A stretch of DNA of 64,000 nucleotides from Paenibacillus sp. 1011MAR3C5 (GCF_003591485.1 NZ_QZCF01000001.1:1-64000), one strand, 5' to 3'; counted from the stretch's first letter, positions 17,066 through 27,759 are shown. Numbers and translations are program-made. The notes: generated from the sequence alone by a model not told the origin.

Positions 17066-19133
17066 TGAATTCGTCTACCTCCGCATTTGCCGGTTCCTCA
17101 GGATTGTTGGTTTCAACAGGAGGCGGAGTAGCGCCCGGGATATTCAGCCCCGGCGATCCTTCCAGCTGATTGTAATTGATATTGACAGCATCTACGAAAT
17201 GTCCGTCACGGTATACCGTTACCGTAGCGACCGTATCCGGCGACAGCACCAAGGATACCGGAATCGTAACCGTTCCGTTAATAGAACGCGTCTCGCCCTT
17301 CACATCTCCGCGAGCATCCGAATAGTCGATTCTGATTTCGCTCGGCTTATCCAAGCTGGCCGGCGAGATCGTGACATTATAGGACCCGCTCTTGGAATCC
17401 GACGGAATGCCTGAGCTTACAGTTAACCTTATCGAGGTGCCCTTCGGTATTTTATCCGACGGATCGGCATTGTCTACGCTAATAATATGATCCTTTGCAT
17501 GAATATAGCTTGGGATATATGAGATATCGTCTTCATTCAACACCAGCTCCATCGACTTCAGCCATTGCCGTGCGGCCGAAAGCTTGTAATCGATCAGATC
17601 TATCATCTCGACCGTCTCGGGGCCGATGCTGACTGTGAATGAAATTTCCGCCTTTTCCGGATCGAATTGCTCTCCGTTAGCAGGCGTCTGCTCCAGGATC
17701 GTATCGGCAGCTTCCTCGCTGTTCTGTTCCTTGATTCGGATGCGGTCATCCGTGACACCTAGTGCATTTAATTCCTCTTTGACGATCTTGATCGACTGGC
17801 CGACGTAATTTCTTAACGTCGACAGCTCCGGACCGTCGCTGACGGTCAATGCGATGGATGTACCCGCCTTGACCCTCATCGCTCTCTTGCTTTGCTCCAT
17901 AACCTCGTCCTTCGGCACATCCCGGCTAGGCTCCCTTGATACCGGGTCTTCCACGCGCAGGCCCTTTTCCTGAAGCTTGACTCTAGCAACCTCCAACGTA
18001 TCACCGACCACATAAGGCACTTCGACTTCTTCCGTATCGAATTTATCAAGCACCCACATAAAGCCAATGATAATAAGCGCCAGCAGGGCCAAGGTGACGC
18101 CGACGACAATAAGCGGCTTTTTCCACCCTTTTCCTTTACGCTCGCCTTCTTCCTGCCAATTCACACTCGTATCTGTTGCGCTTGGCTTCGGTTCCTTGCG
18201 ATCGTTATAAGAATGATTAGTCACAGACAGCTCGCCCCCTCGAATAGCCGGCATGACGCGCGTCTCCTCCATGTCGCTGAAATGAGAGAACGTAGCTTTC
18301 GGCTCATTCAGGCGATCCGGCCGCAGACAGGTATCCAGATCAAGCAGCATTTCGTGAGCGGAATTGTACCGCTCGCTCGGATTTTTGCGCATGGCCTTCA
18401 AAATCACGTTTTCCACACTTTGCGGAATATGAGGATTGACTTCACGCGGATCCTCGAACGTCTCCTGCAGATGCTTCAGCGCTACGCTGATCGGACTTTC
18501 GCCCAGAAACGGCAGCTTGCCCGTCAGCATCTGGTACAAGACGATCCCTAGCGAATACAGGTCGGACTTCTCTCCCGTATTGATGCCTTTCGCGTGCTCA
18601 GGAGAAAAATAGTGAACAGATCCGACCACAGAGCCTGTCTGAGTAATCGTCGTAGAGGTGACCGCTCGGGCAATGCCGAAGTCGGTTACCTTCACCCGTC
18701 CGTTGTTGCCAATAAGTATGTTATGAGGCTTAATATCACGATGTATAATATGATTCTGATGCGCATGATCCAGCGCATCGCAGATTTGAACGGCGACTCT
18801 GACAGCCTCTTCAGCCTGCAGCGGCGCCCTCTCCTGAATGATTTCGTTCAGGTTGCTGCCTTCCACGTATTCCATCACAATGTAGTGCGTATCTTCCTCT
18901 TGCCCGACATCATAGATACTAACGACATTGGGATGGGACAGGGCAGCTGCAGATTGTGCTTCCCTGCGGAATCGGCGAATGAACTCTTCGTCATTCACGA
19001 ATTGCTGGCGCAGCACCTTGACGGCGACATTCCGGTTAAGCAAGACATCGTGGGCCTTGTATACAAGGGCCATTCCGCCGCCGCCGATTCTCGTTAATAT
19101 CTCATAACGGCCGCCTAAATCATGTCCGATCAT
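17040..19133 (-). CDS. prkC: Serine/threonine kinase with PASTA repeats (PrkC)
   Basis: A 697-residue membrane kinase. Residues 8-270 are a Hanks-type kinase: glycine loop IGGGGMALVYKA, VAVKVL (catalytic Lys), HRDIKPHN (catalytic Asp) and VTDFGIARA. A transmembrane helix lies near residues 342-365, followed outside by three PASTA domains (about 370-440, 440-508, 508-577) that bind peptidoglycan muropeptides, and a Pro/Glu-rich tail. In Bacillus it controls germination and wall homeostasis. Its start overlaps the phosphatase stop (TATGA), coupling the two opposing enzymes. Confidence 0.96.
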   Translation of the reverse strand: MIGHDLGGRYEILTRIGGGGMALVYKAHDVLLNRNVAVKVLRQQFVNDEEFIRRFRREAQSAAALSHPNVVSIYDVGQEEDTHYIVMEYVEGSNLNEIIQERAPLQAEEAVRVAVQICDALDHAHQNHIIHRDIKPHNILIGNNGRVKVTDFGIARAVTSTTITQTGSVVGSVHYFSPEHAKGINTGEKSDLYSLGIVLYQMLTGKLPFLGESPISVALKHLQETFEDPREVNPHIPQSVENVILKAMRKNPSERYNSAHEMLLDLDTCLRPDRLNEPKATFSHFSDMEETRVMPAIRGGELSVTNHSYNDRKEPKPSATDTSVNWQEEGERKGKGWKKPLIVVGVTLALLALIIIGFMWVLDKFDTEEVEVPYVVGDTLEVARVKLQEKGLRVEDPVSREPSRDVPKDEVMEQSKRAMRVKAGTSIALTVSDGPELSTLRNYVGQSIKIVKEELNALGVTDDRIRIKEQNSEEAADTILEQTPANGEQFDPEKAEISFTVSIGPETVEMIDLIDYKLSAARQWLKSMELVLNEDDISYIPSYIHAKDHIISVDNADPSDKIPKGTSIRLTVSSGIPSDSKSGSYNVTISPASLDKPSEIRIDYSDARGDVKGETRSINGTVTIPVSLVLSPDTVATVTVYRDGHFVDAVNINYNQLEGSPGLNIPGATPPPVETNNPEEPANAEVDEFNGESEGEH

Positions 19134-19900
19134 AGTGAGCCCTCCTCCCGCTTAGCACCGGCAGCTTCCTGCAGGAGCACGACTGTCACATTGTCGTCCC
19201 CACCTGCTTCGAGCGCCAGCCCTATGAGATGATCCGCCTTGCCTTCGAGCCCTTTCTCCTCGCTGGCAACAACAGCATGCATCTCTTGTTCGCTAACCAT
19301 ATTGGTCAGCCCGTCGCTGCATAACAGCAGCACGTCCTCCGGAGACCATGCCAGCGATTGGACGTCGATCTCTACCTGCGGATCGGTCCCGATGGCCCGG
19401 GTCAGCACGTTGCGACGCGGGTGATTGGCGGCTTCTTCATCCGTAAGCTGGCCGGACTTCACCAGCTCATTAACCAAAGAATGATCCATCGTAAGCAACT
19501 GAATCGCATCCTTGGTCACCTTGTAGGCCCTGCTGTCGCCAACATGTCCGATAATGGCGTTGTTGGCATGCACCAGTGCAGCTACAATGGTCGTGCCCAT
19601 ATTATGATATTGTTCATTGCTGGCCGCCATGGCATAGATCGTCTCGTTCGCCTCGCTTATCGCTTGACGGATCAGCATCTTCCCTTCCTGCTCCGTTAAG
19701 TCAGGCTTCGCGGCATGCTGCTCCAGCACGCTGCGAAAAGCGCCAACCGCCATTTCGCTGGCGACATCGCCGGCCTGATGGCCGCCCATGCCGTCAGCGA
19801 CGATAGCGAGCGTTACGCCGTTATCCAGTTGACCAACCCATGACTGGTCTTCGTTGACATGCCTGACTCGTCCGACATTACTGCGGTTTGCCGTTAACAA
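19130..19900 (-). CDS. prpC: PP2C-type Ser/Thr phosphatase (PrpC/Stp1)
   Basis: A 256-residue metal-dependent phosphatase with VADGMGGHQAGDVAS near residue 34, GDSRAY near residue 119 and CSDGLTNM near residue 192, holding the metal-binding Asp residues. It reverses phosphorylation by PrkC. The start is TTG at 19898-19900, preceded by gaggtgatg. The gene lies between rlmN and prkC as in Bacillus. Confidence 0.95.
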   Translation of the reverse strand: MLTANRSNVGRVRHVNEDQSWVGQLDNGVTLAIVADGMGGHQAGDVASEMAVGAFRSVLEQHAAKPDLTEQEGKMLIRQAISEANETIYAMAASNEQYHNMGTTIVAALVHANNAIIGHVGDSRAYKVTKDAIQLLTMDHSLVNELVKSGQLTDEEAANHPRRNVLTRAIGTDPQVEIDVQSLAWSPEDVLLLCSDGLTNMVSEQEMHAVVASEEKGLEGKADHLIGLALEAGGDDNVTVVLLQEAAGAKREEGSL

Positions 19901-19907
19901 TGGTTCA

Positions 19908-20954
19908 TCACCTCGTCGTGGACTCCATATGTTTCGCTCTCAATTGGCCGCAAGCGGCAGCGATATCATGGCCTTGCTCCCTGCGAATCGTCACGTTGAT
20001 CTTGTTGCGCTCAAGTACACGCTGGAATTCGAAGATATCCTCGCGCGGCGTTCGAACGTAATTGCGCTCCGGCACATGGTTGACTGGAATCAGGTTGACA
20101 TGGCACAACATGTCCTTCAGCACATCAGCCAGCTCTTGCGCATGCTCGGCTTGATCATTGACTCCGCCGATCAGCGCGTACTCGAACGTGATTCTTCTGC
20201 CCGTCTTGGCAATATAGTAGTGGCAAGCCTCGATGACATCTTCGAACGGGAATCTTCTGTTGACCGGCATGAGCTTGGACCGCAGCTTGTCATTCGGCGC
20301 ATGGATCGACAACGCCAGGTTGATCTGCGTATTCTCATCGGCGAATTTGTACATGCTTGGCACGATGCCGCTCGTCGATACCGTAATATGGCGCTGGCCG
20401 ATGTTCAGCCCCTTCTCGTGAATCATGTTCCGAAGGAATGTCATCGTGGCGTCGTAATTCTCAAACGGCTCGCCCGAGCCCATGATGACGATGCTCGATA
20501 CCCGCTCGCCGGTCGCATCCAGCATCTGCTGGGCAGTCACGACTTGAGCGACAATTTCGCCAGCGGTCAGATTGCGTTTCAACCCGCCAAGCGTAGAAGC
20601 GCAGAACGTGCAGCCAATCCGGCAGCCGACCTGTGTCGTTACACAAACGCTGTTGCCGTAATTGTGCCGCATAATGACCGTCTCGATCGCATGATTGTCA
20701 TGCAAGCCAAACAGGAATTTTACGGTTCCGTCTTTGGATTCGAATTTTGTAATTTCCGTAAGCGTGACGAATTGGAAATGCTCGTCTAGCTTCTCTCGAA
20801 GCGGCTTGGGCAGATTGGTCATCTCCTCAAAGCTCTTCACCCGCTTGACATAGATCCAGTCGAACAGCTGGTCCCCGCGGAAAGCAGGCTCGCCGTTCTC
20901 CTTCATCCAATCTCTCAATCCGTCCAGCGTATAATCATAAATAATCGGTTTCAT
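19908..20954 (-). CDS. rlmN: 23S rRNA (adenine-C2)-methyltransferase RlmN
   Basis: A 348-residue radical-SAM enzyme that methylates A2503 of 23S rRNA (and A37 of some tRNAs). The CxxxCxxC cluster motif is [12 protein letters not shown] near residue 105, followed by [14 protein letters not shown] (SAM site, usually MGMGEP; here MGSGEP) and [10 protein letters not shown]. The conserved C-terminal Cys is in DIAAACGQL. Ribosome site aggtgtgatgag precedes the ATG. Confidence 0.96.
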   Translation of the reverse strand: MKPIIYDYTLDGLRDWMKENGEPAFRGDQLFDWIYVKRVKSFEEMTNLPKPLREKLDEHFQFVTLTEITKFESKDGTVKFLFGLHDNHAIETVIMRHNYGNSVCVTTQVGCRIGCTFCASTLGGLKRNLTAGEIVAQVVTAQQMLDATGERVSSIVIMGSGEPFENYDATMTFLRNMIHEKGLNIGQRHITVSTSGIVPSMYKFADENTQINLALSIHAPNDKLRSKLMPVNRRFPFEDVIEACHYYIAKTGRRITFEYALIGGVNDQAEHAQELADVLKDMLCHVNLIPVNHVPERNYVRTPREDIFEFQRVLERNKINVTIRREQGHDIAAACGQLRAKHMESTTR

Positions 20955-21068
20955 CTCATCACACCTGTATTTTATTGTAGAACGGCCTCATCTATGACTA
21001 CTCAAGCTTCTTGAGGGCCGTTGTCGATTTATTCTACCACAAACGCCCAACCTCAGCCAGAAGCCGCG

Positions 21069-22568
21069 TCAGTGTGCCTTCACCATGCGCGCAATATAGA
21101 ACCCATCGCTGCCAAAATGCTGTGGAAGCAGCTGCAACTGACCGTCAAAATCATCTCCGATCACACCCGCATCCCGCAGATTGGACAGTATGGCATCCGG
21201 CCAGTCCGCATCCAATCTGAATTCGGGATGCTCCTTCAGAAAACCTTCAATCTGGCGCTCGTTCTCCTCTTTCTCCATCGTGCATGTGCTATAAACCAGC
21301 GTTCCTCCAGGACGGACCAACCCGCTTACGCGATGCAGAAGCTGGCGCTGCAGCGCGGCAATCTCCGAGATATCGCCTTCCGTCTTTGTCCACTTGATCT
21401 CGGGCTTTCTCCGGATAACGCCGAAGCCAGAACAAGGCGCATCCAGCAAGACAGCGTCCATCGACTCTGCGGCGAACCGCTCGGACAACGCCATCGCATC
21501 GCCGACGACCGCTTCCACGTTGCGCAGCTTCAGCCGCTCGGTCTGCGTCGTGATCAGCTCCCGCTTATGTGCATGAAGATCGTTCGCCCACACCTTGCCT
21601 TTGCCATCCATAAGCTCAGCCATATGCGAGCTCTTGCCTCCAGGCGCAGCGCAGCAATCCAGCACCTTCATTCCCGCCTTAGGGGCGACGACCTCTGCGA
21701 CGAGCATGGAGCTTTCATCCTGCAAGGACCATAAGCCTTGCCGGAAACTATCCGTATCGGCCAGGTTGCCCCCGCCTGAGACCACAATGCCCGAAGGTGC
21801 GATGGCGGAAGGCTCCGCATGTAAGCCGCTGTCCTGAAGCTGCCGCAGCCGTTCTTCCCGGTCAGCAAGCAGCGTATTCACCCGAATGCTGGCATGCGGC
21901 TGCTCGTTGCCCGCTGCGCATATCGCTTCGGCTGTCTCGGCGCCGTATGCCGCCACCCATCTCGCCACAAGCCATTCCGGATAAGAATGTCTAAGCGCGA
22001 TAGTCGCCACCGGCGTCTTCTCCTGAATGGCGGACAAGACCAGCTCACCGCGGCTCCGATCCATGCTGCGCAATACGCCGTTCACCATGCCGGATATCCC
22101 TGTATGCCCTCTTCGTTTGGCGATAGCCACCGCTTCATTCACGGCTGCATGCGTCGGAATTCGATCCAGGAACAGCAATTGGTAGGCGCTCATCCTCAAC
22201 AGCTGATGCACCCACTTGTCCAGCTTGTGAAGGCCTTTGGACACGAACTTCGACAGCCAGTGATCCAGCGTTGCCTGCCGGCTGATCGTGCCGTACACCA
22301 GCTCTGTCGCAAGGCCCGCGTCCTGCCTCGACAGGCCGGATTCCTGCAGCGACCGGTTCAACTGAATATTGCTGTATGCACCGGATTCCGCCACCTTCAC
22401 CAAGATGTTGAGCGCCAGCTCTCTAGGCGTTACAGCTTTGCGCTTCGGTGCGTCTGTCTTCGGCTGATTTCCATTCCACCCTCCATTGCGTGGGCGTCTG
22501 CCGTGTGGCGTTCTGCTTGGAGCCTGTCCGCCTTTGCCTGCCGGACGTCCATTATCGCCGCCGCTCAT
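21069..22568 (-). CDS. rsmB: 16S rRNA (cytosine-967-C5)-methyltransferase RsmB
   Basis: A 499-residue enzyme, longer than usual because of a basic, Gly/Pro-rich N-terminal tail of about 45 residues. An NusB-like RNA-binding domain (residues 45-190) is followed by the SAM methyltransferase domain: CCAAPGGKSSHMAE, DAPCSGFGVIRRKPE with the catalytic Cys, and STCTMEKEEN. Its start overlaps the fmt stop (ATGA) in the def-fmt-rsmB-rlmN operon. Confidence 0.95.
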   Translation of the reverse strand: MSGGDNGRPAGKGGQAPSRTPHGRRPRNGGWNGNQPKTDAPKRKAVTPRELALNILVKVAESGAYSNIQLNRSLQESGLSRQDAGLATELVYGTISRQATLDHWLSKFVSKGLHKLDKWVHQLLRMSAYQLLFLDRIPTHAAVNEAVAIAKRRGHTGISGMVNGVLRSMDRSRGELVLSAIQEKTPVATIALRHSYPEWLVARWVAAYGAETAEAICAAGNEQPHASIRVNTLLADREERLRQLQDSGLHAEPSAIAPSGIVVSGGGNLADTDSFRQGLWSLQDESSMLVAEVVAPKAGMKVLDCCAAPGGKSSHMAELMDGKGKVWANDLHAHKRELITTQTERLKLRNVEAVVGDAMALSERFAAESMDAVLLDAPCSGFGVIRRKPEIKWTKTEGDISEIAALQRQLLHRVSGLVRPGGTLVYSTCTMEKEENERQIEGFLKEHPEFRLDADWPDAILSNLRDAGVIGDDFDGQLQLLPQHFGSDGFYIARMVKAH

Positions 22569-23512
22569 AGCTCCTCACCTTCGCCGAATCTGGTGCCCGG
22601 TTCAATCCGCGCTCCCTTGATCCACTCCGATACAGCCATGACTCGTTTGCCTGCAGGCTGAATCTCCTTCAGCCGCAGTCTGCCTTCACCCGTCTGTACG
22701 ACAATGCCCTCCGCATCGGCAGCTATGATCTCGCCCGGCTCCGCATTCCCGCTCCGTTCCTGCAAGGCTTCGCATGCGCGAACCTTGAACACTTCACCGT
22801 TCAAGTATGTAAAGGCTCCCGCCATCGGCGACAAACCTCTAACCTGATTAAACAGCGCTCTTGCCGGCTTGCTCCAATCAAGCCGCTCATCCTCGCGGCT
22901 CAAGTTCGGGGCGTATGTAGCGTCTGCTTCTACTTGCGGCACAGCCTTCGCCGAACCGTCCATAATAGACGGCAGCGTCTCTCCAAGCAGCTTAGCGCCA
23001 GCTGCGCTCAGCTTCTCGAACATCGTGCCCGACGTATCCTCGTCCAGAATTGGAAGCGCGACTCTGCTGATCATATCGCCCGTATCCAGTCCTTCCGCCA
23101 TATACATAATCGTCACGCCCGTCTCAGGCTCCCCGTTCATAATCGAGCGCTGGATCGGCGCTCCACCCCGGTACTTCGGCAGCAATGAGCCATGCACATT
23201 GATGCAGCCGAGCCGCGGCAGCTCCAGTACAGCTTTCGGCAGAATCTGTCCGTATGCGGCCGTCACGATCAAATCCGGCTTATATTCCGCCAATGCGGCA
23301 ACAGCCTCCGGATTCCTCATCCGTTCAGGCTGCAATACGGGTATACCAAATGACAACGCCGCTTCCTTGACAGGGGGCGGCGTCAACGTTTTTTTTCGGC
23401 CCTTCGGCCGATCCGGTTGCGTTACGACAGCGACCACTTCATAGCCGCCTGAAATCAGCAATTGCAAGGAAGGGACGGCGAAATCCGGCGTCCCCATAAA
23501 TACGATACGCAT
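22565..23512 (-). CDS. fmt: Methionyl-tRNA formyltransferase
   Basis: A 315-residue enzyme that formylates initiator Met-tRNA. It starts RIVFMGTPDFAVPSL, and has the folate-site loop HGSLLPKYRGGAPIQ near residue 108 and TGVTIMYMAEGLDTGD near residue 133 with the catalytic Asn/His/Asp set. The C-terminal OB-like domain follows residue 205. Start 23512 is the ATG just after the def stop; both genes act on the same formyl group at the N-terminus. Confidence 0.97.
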   Translation of the reverse strand: MRIVFMGTPDFAVPSLQLLISGGYEVVAVVTQPDRPKGRKKTLTPPPVKEAALSFGIPVLQPERMRNPEAVAALAEYKPDLIVTAAYGQILPKAVLELPRLGCINVHGSLLPKYRGGAPIQRSIMNGEPETGVTIMYMAEGLDTGDMISRVALPILDEDTSGTMFEKLSAAGAKLLGETLPSIMDGSAKAVPQVEADATYAPNLSREDERLDWSKPARALFNQVRGLSPMAGAFTYLNGEVFKVRACEALQERSGNAEPGEIIAADAEGIVVQTGEGRLRLKEIQPAGKRVMAVSEWIKGARIEPGTRFGEGEEL

Positions 23513-23515
23513 CAA

Positions 23516-24001
23516 TTACTCGCCGCCTTTTCTCGGTAGGTCCGAAATATCGTAGACGCTCTCGGCCAAATCCGTGAACAGGATGCCGTTCAGGTGGTCA
23601 ATCTCATGCTGGAACGCGCGCGCGAAGTATCCGCTCGCATTGACGGTGAACTTCTCGCCGCTGCCGTTCTGCCCTTCCACCACGATACGGTCCGCCCGGC
23701 GCACTTCGCCGTTCAGGTTCGGAATGCTCAGGCAGCCTTCCGGACCCAGCTGCTCGCCTTCTTGCTCGACGATAACCGGATTGACCATCTCGACCAGTCC
23801 GTTCTCGTCTCCTACATCCACGACGATGACTCGCTTGGAGATGCCAATCTGCGGCGCCGCAAGACCGACGCCTTGTGCGTCGTACATCGTCTCCGCCATA
23901 TCCTTCAACAGCTTCTTCAGATTGTCATTGAACTTCGTAACCTCCTTGGCCACTTCGCGCAATACCGGATCCGGTTCCTTCACGATCAAACGAATACTCA
24001 T
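23516..24001 (-). CDS. def: Peptide deformylase
   Basis: A 161-residue metallo-hydrolase removing the N-formyl group from new proteins. All three motifs are present: GVGLAAPQIG (residue 45), EGCLSIP with the metal-binding Cys (residue 88) and HEIDHLNG with both metal His and the catalytic Glu (residue 131). Ribosome site aaggaaggg precedes the ATG, and fmt follows 4 bases after its stop. Confidence 0.97.
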   Translation of the reverse strand: MSIRLIVKEPDPVLREVAKEVTKFNDNLKKLLKDMAETMYDAQGVGLAAPQIGISKRVIVVDVGDENGLVEMVNPVIVEQEGEQLGPEGCLSIPNLNGEVRRADRIVVEGQNGSGEKFTVNASGYFARAFQHEIDHLNGILFTDLAESVYDISDLPRKGGE

Positions 24002-24037
24002 GTTGTTCCCTTCCTTTACTCAATATCTATCGATTTT

Positions 24038-26524
24038 TTATAAAATGACCTGGGGATCTACATCGACGCTGAACGTCACGTTCTTCTGCGGCGATCCTTC
24101 CGTAAACGGCTGGAGTGCGCGGCGGACGAGCGCGGATACGTCGATGCTTCCACGATATTTTATCACACATTGAAAGCGGTAGCGATCTTTCATTCTCGCA
24201 ATCGGAGAAGCGACAGGGCCCAGCACTTCGAGCGCCCTCGGAAGCCCGCTGCCAAGCGGAGCAAGCAAGCCCTCATGCTCGGCCAGCTCCTTCAGCTCGG
24301 CTGCAAACCGGCTGCTTACCGATACCAGCAGCGGGAGCTGTTCATGCGACATCGTCACCAGCACCAGCCGGCAGTACGGCGGATACCCCATTACCGACCG
24401 GTGCCGCAGCTCCTCGCCGATGAAGGCGGCATAGTCATGCTGCTGCGCAGTCATAATCGCATAATGCTCAGGCGTATAGGTCTGAATGACCACCTCGCCC
24501 TCCAGCTCATGCCTGCCCGCCCTTCCGGCAACCTGTGTCAGCAGCTGGAACGTCTTCTCCGCTGCGCGGAAATCGGGAAGATGAAGCGACGTATCCGCCG
24601 CAATAACGCCTACTAACGTAACATATGGGAAATCAAGCCCTTTGGCTACCATTTGCGTGCCGAGCAGCACATCAGCTTGCCGCTCTCCGAACCGCTTCAG
24701 CAATTTCTCATGCGCATGCTTCTCTGTCGTCGTATCCACATCCATCCGGATAACCCGGATACCGGGGAACAGCTTGGCCAGCTCTTCCTCTACCCGCTGA
24801 GTGCCCGTACCGAAGTAACGAATATGCTCACTGCTGCAGGCAGGGCATTCCTTAGGCGCCTGCTCCGCATGCCCGCAGTAATGGCAGCGCAGCACCCTCG
24901 TTTTCTGATGATAGGTAAGCGAGATGTCACAGTGAGGGCAGGACGCCGTATGACCGCATGAGCGGCACATCACGAACGTCGAATAGCCTCTGCGGTTAAG
25001 CAGCAGCACCGACTGCTCGCCGCGCTCCAGCCTATCCTGAAGCTTGGCATGCAGCTTGCGGCTGAACATGGAGCGGTTCCCGCCGCGAAGCTCCTCGCGC
25101 ATGTCGACGACCTCGACCTCAGGCATTGGACGCCCTCCGACCCGCTCCGGCATTGGCAAGAGCGCCGATGAACCGCTTCCCGCCTGACTTACGGGCCTGC
25201 TTGCTGCCGCGAATGACTCCATAGAAGGCGTAGCCGAACCCAGAATAACGGTCGCACCGTGCTGCTTCGCTCTCCTTACGGCCACATCGCGCGCGTGGTA
25301 TTTGGGGCTTTCCTCCTGCTTATAGGATGACTCATGCTCTTCATCAATAATAATGAGGCCAATACGGTCGAACGGGGCAAATATCGCCGATCTTGCGCCG
25401 ATAGCCACTTCTGCCCGCTTGCTTCGAATTTTGCGCCACTCGTCGAACCGCTCGCCGCTAGACAAGCGGCTATGCAATACGGCGACGGCATCGCCGAAGC
25501 GTCCCTTGAAACGCTCCACCATCTGGGGTGTCAGCGAGATTTCCGGCACTAGCACAATCGCTTGCCGCCCCTGCTCCAGACAATATTGGATCGATTGCAG
25601 ATAGACCTCGGTCTTGCCGCTTCCCGTTACGCCATGCAGCAGCATCGTTCGGCCTTCACCTTCATCCAGCGCGCCTATGACGCGGGTGAACACGGCTTGC
25701 TGCCCATCAGTAAGCGGCAGCGGCTTTGTGCGGTTGAAGTTCCGATCCGCGTACGGGTCTCGGCCGCTCTCCACCTCGCGTAGCTCAAGCAACTCTTTCT
25801 CGACCAGCGCCTTAATGCTTGCCGCCGACGCGCCGGACGCTTGAACCATATCCTGCAGCGGCATCGCCTCGCCATGCTCATACATGAAGGCTAACGCCTC
25901 GCGCTGCTTGGCCGCGCGTGCAGGAACCAACTCTAGCGCCTTCTCCAAGCCGTGTCTGGATTCCGGCAGGAACACCGTCAGCACCTTTTTGACTGAGAGC
26001 CTGTCTTTAATAGAAGATTGCTGGAGCAGCGTCCCGTCGCTGAGCGCTTGCTTCACAGAAGCCGTATGCTCCGGGAAACGAGCAAGAAGAGCGTCCAGCT
26101 TCACGAGGCCGTCGCTCTTTCCGATCCATTCTACAAGCTCATCGGGCAGCATGCCGGCATCTGACGGCTCCGCCAAACCGATCTTCTTCTCTTCCTTGCC
26201 TTTCAATGCGGCCGGAATCATCGCTTGCAGCGCTTGTGTCCACGAGCAGCAATATTTGTCGCTCATCCACCGGGATAGCTCAATCATGTCCGGCAGCAGA
26301 GGCGGAACGGCATCCAGCAGCTCTGCGAGCGGCTTCAAGCGAGACCAATCTACCGAAGCAGATTCCGCTATGTCTATGACAAATCCTTGCAGCACACGTC
26401 CGCCGAAGGGAACCCCTACTCGGCTGCCCACTTCGATCCATGGCTGCATCTCCATAGGCACCTCATAATCAAACGGCCGATCCGTCTGGCGGCTCGGCAC
26501 GTCAACAATGACTTTGGCGATCAT
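24038..26524 (-). CDS. priA: Primosomal protein N' (replication restart helicase PriA)
   Basis: An 828-residue 3'-5' helicase that reloads the replisome at stalled forks. The N-terminal DNA-binding domain covers residues 1-110. Helicase motifs include GVTGSGKTEVYLQ (Walker A), IIDEEHESSYKQ (DEEH) and GSATPSMES. The zinc region has CRSCGHTASCPHCD, CHYCGH and CPACSS, eight cysteines for two zinc ions. Its start overlaps the coaBC stop (TATGA). Confidence 0.97.
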   Translation of the reverse strand: MIAKVIVDVPSRQTDRPFDYEVPMEMQPWIEVGSRVGVPFGGRVLQGFVIDIAESASVDWSRLKPLAELLDAVPPLLPDMIELSRWMSDKYCCSWTQALQAMIPAALKGKEEKKIGLAEPSDAGMLPDELVEWIGKSDGLVKLDALLARFPEHTASVKQALSDGTLLQQSSIKDRLSVKKVLTVFLPESRHGLEKALELVPARAAKQREALAFMYEHGEAMPLQDMVQASGASAASIKALVEKELLELREVESGRDPYADRNFNRTKPLPLTDGQQAVFTRVIGALDEGEGRTMLLHGVTGSGKTEVYLQSIQYCLEQGRQAIVLVPEISLTPQMVERFKGRFGDAVAVLHSRLSSGERFDEWRKIRSKRAEVAIGARSAIFAPFDRIGLIIIDEEHESSYKQEESPKYHARDVAVRRAKQHGATVILGSATPSMESFAAASRPVSQAGSGSSALLPMPERVGGRPMPEVEVVDMREELRGGNRSMFSRKLHAKLQDRLERGEQSVLLLNRRGYSTFVMCRSCGHTASCPHCDISLTYHQKTRVLRCHYCGHAEQAPKECPACSSEHIRYFGTGTQRVEEELAKLFPGIRVIRMDVDTTTEKHAHEKLLKRFGERQADVLLGTQMVAKGLDFPYVTLVGVIAADTSLHLPDFRAAEKTFQLLTQVAGRAGRHELEGEVVIQTYTPEHYAIMTAQQHDYAAFIGEELRHRSVMGYPPYCRLVLVTMSHEQLPLLVSVSSRFAAELKELAEHEGLLAPLGSGLPRALEVLGPVASPIARMKDRYRFQCVIKYRGSIDVSALVRRALQPFTEGSPQKNVTFSVDVDPQVIL

Positions 26525-27735
26525 AACCGGCTTCCACCGCCTGCAACGATCCGTTCACTGATCAGCTCCAATAGCCTGACCGCTGTCGCCCGCTTGGACA
26601 TAAGAGGCAAAGACTCAACCAGCCCCTCCGGTCCGTATACTTCAACTGCGTTCGTGTCGCCGTTAAAGCCGACGCCTTCCCGGCTGACATCGTTCGCTAT
26701 AATCAAATCGCAATGCTTCCTGCGCAGCTTATCCATGGCGTATTGTTCCAGATTCTCTGTCTCCGCGGCAAAGCCAACCAGAAACTGATGCGTTTTTTGC
26801 TCGCCGATCGTCGCCAGAATATCGGTTGTGCGCTCTAGCTCGAGCACCAGCCGCTCTCCCGTTTTCTTCAGCTTCTGCTCATGAACCAAGACGGGTCTGT
26901 AGTCCGCAACAGCTGCCGCCTTCACTACGATATCCGCCTCTTGGAATTGTGCCGTAACTGCTTCTAGCATTTGCGCTGCAGATTGCGTCCGCACCACCTT
27001 AACGCCCTGTGGCGGCTGCTCTGTCGTACGACCGGCGATTAGCGTCACGTCAGCGCCCATCAATCGGGCGGCTTCGGCAATCGCGAAGCCCATCTTGCCC
27101 GAGGAATCGTTCGTCAAGTAACGAACGGGATCCAGCCGCTCCATTGTGCCTCCTGCCGTCACGACCACTTTTTTCCCTTTCAGCTTTTGGTTCTGCGAGA
27201 ACCAAGCGCCGACAGCCGTCACGATATCTTCCGGTTCGGCTAATCTTCCCTTTGCTACATATCCACAAGCCAGCTGGCCTGTTCCAGGCTCCACAAACAT
27301 GACGCCGCGCGCAGCCAGCCGCTCCATGTTGTCTACGACTGCAGGATGCTCATACATATGCACGTTCATAGCTGGTGCAACCAGGATCGGACAAGTCGCC
27401 GCAAGCAGCGTTGTGCCCAGCATATCGTCCGCATGTCCGTTAGCAAGCTTCGCCATGAAATTCGCTGTGGCAGGCGCAATCACGATCAGATCCGCATGAT
27501 CAGCCAAATGTATATGCGTGACAACCTCCGGATTGCGCTCGTCGAATGTATCGATATGAACCGGATTGCGCGACAAGGTTTGCAGCGTCAGCGGCGTAAC
27601 AAACTCAGCAGCGGACTTCGTCATAATAACATGCACACTCGCCCCGGCCTGAACCAGCTTGCTGCATAGCGCGGCGCCTTTATAGGCGGCGATGCCTCCG
27701 GTAATGCCTAATATAATTCGTTTTCCTGCTATCAT
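26521..27735 (-). CDS. coaBC: Bifunctional phosphopantothenoylcysteine decarboxylase/synthase CoaBC
   Basis: A 404-residue fusion that makes 4'-phosphopantetheine for coenzyme A. The N-terminal CoaC flavoprotein half (residues 1-180) has ITGGIAAYKGA, APAMNVHMYEHPA and GTGQLACGYVAKGR with the catalytic Cys. The CoaB half starts near residue 188 with VVTAGGTMERLDPVRYLTN and uses CTP. Site aggagttggcagc precedes the ATG. It heads the coaBC-priA-def-fmt run. Confidence 0.97.
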   Translation of the reverse strand: MIAGKRIILGITGGIAAYKGAALCSKLVQAGASVHVIMTKSAAEFVTPLTLQTLSRNPVHIDTFDERNPEVVTHIHLADHADLIVIAPATANFMAKLANGHADDMLGTTLLAATCPILVAPAMNVHMYEHPAVVDNMERLAARGVMFVEPGTGQLACGYVAKGRLAEPEDIVTAVGAWFSQNQKLKGKKVVVTAGGTMERLDPVRYLTNDSSGKMGFAIAEAARLMGADVTLIAGRTTEQPPQGVKVVRTQSAAQMLEAVTAQFQEADIVVKAAAVADYRPVLVHEQKLKKTGERLVLELERTTDILATIGEQKTHQFLVGFAAETENLEQYAMDKLRRKHCDLIIANDVSREGVGFNGDTNAVEVYGPEGLVESLPLMSKRATAVRLLELISERIVAGGGSRL

Positions 27736-27759
27736 GCTGCCAACTCCTATTCATCAAAC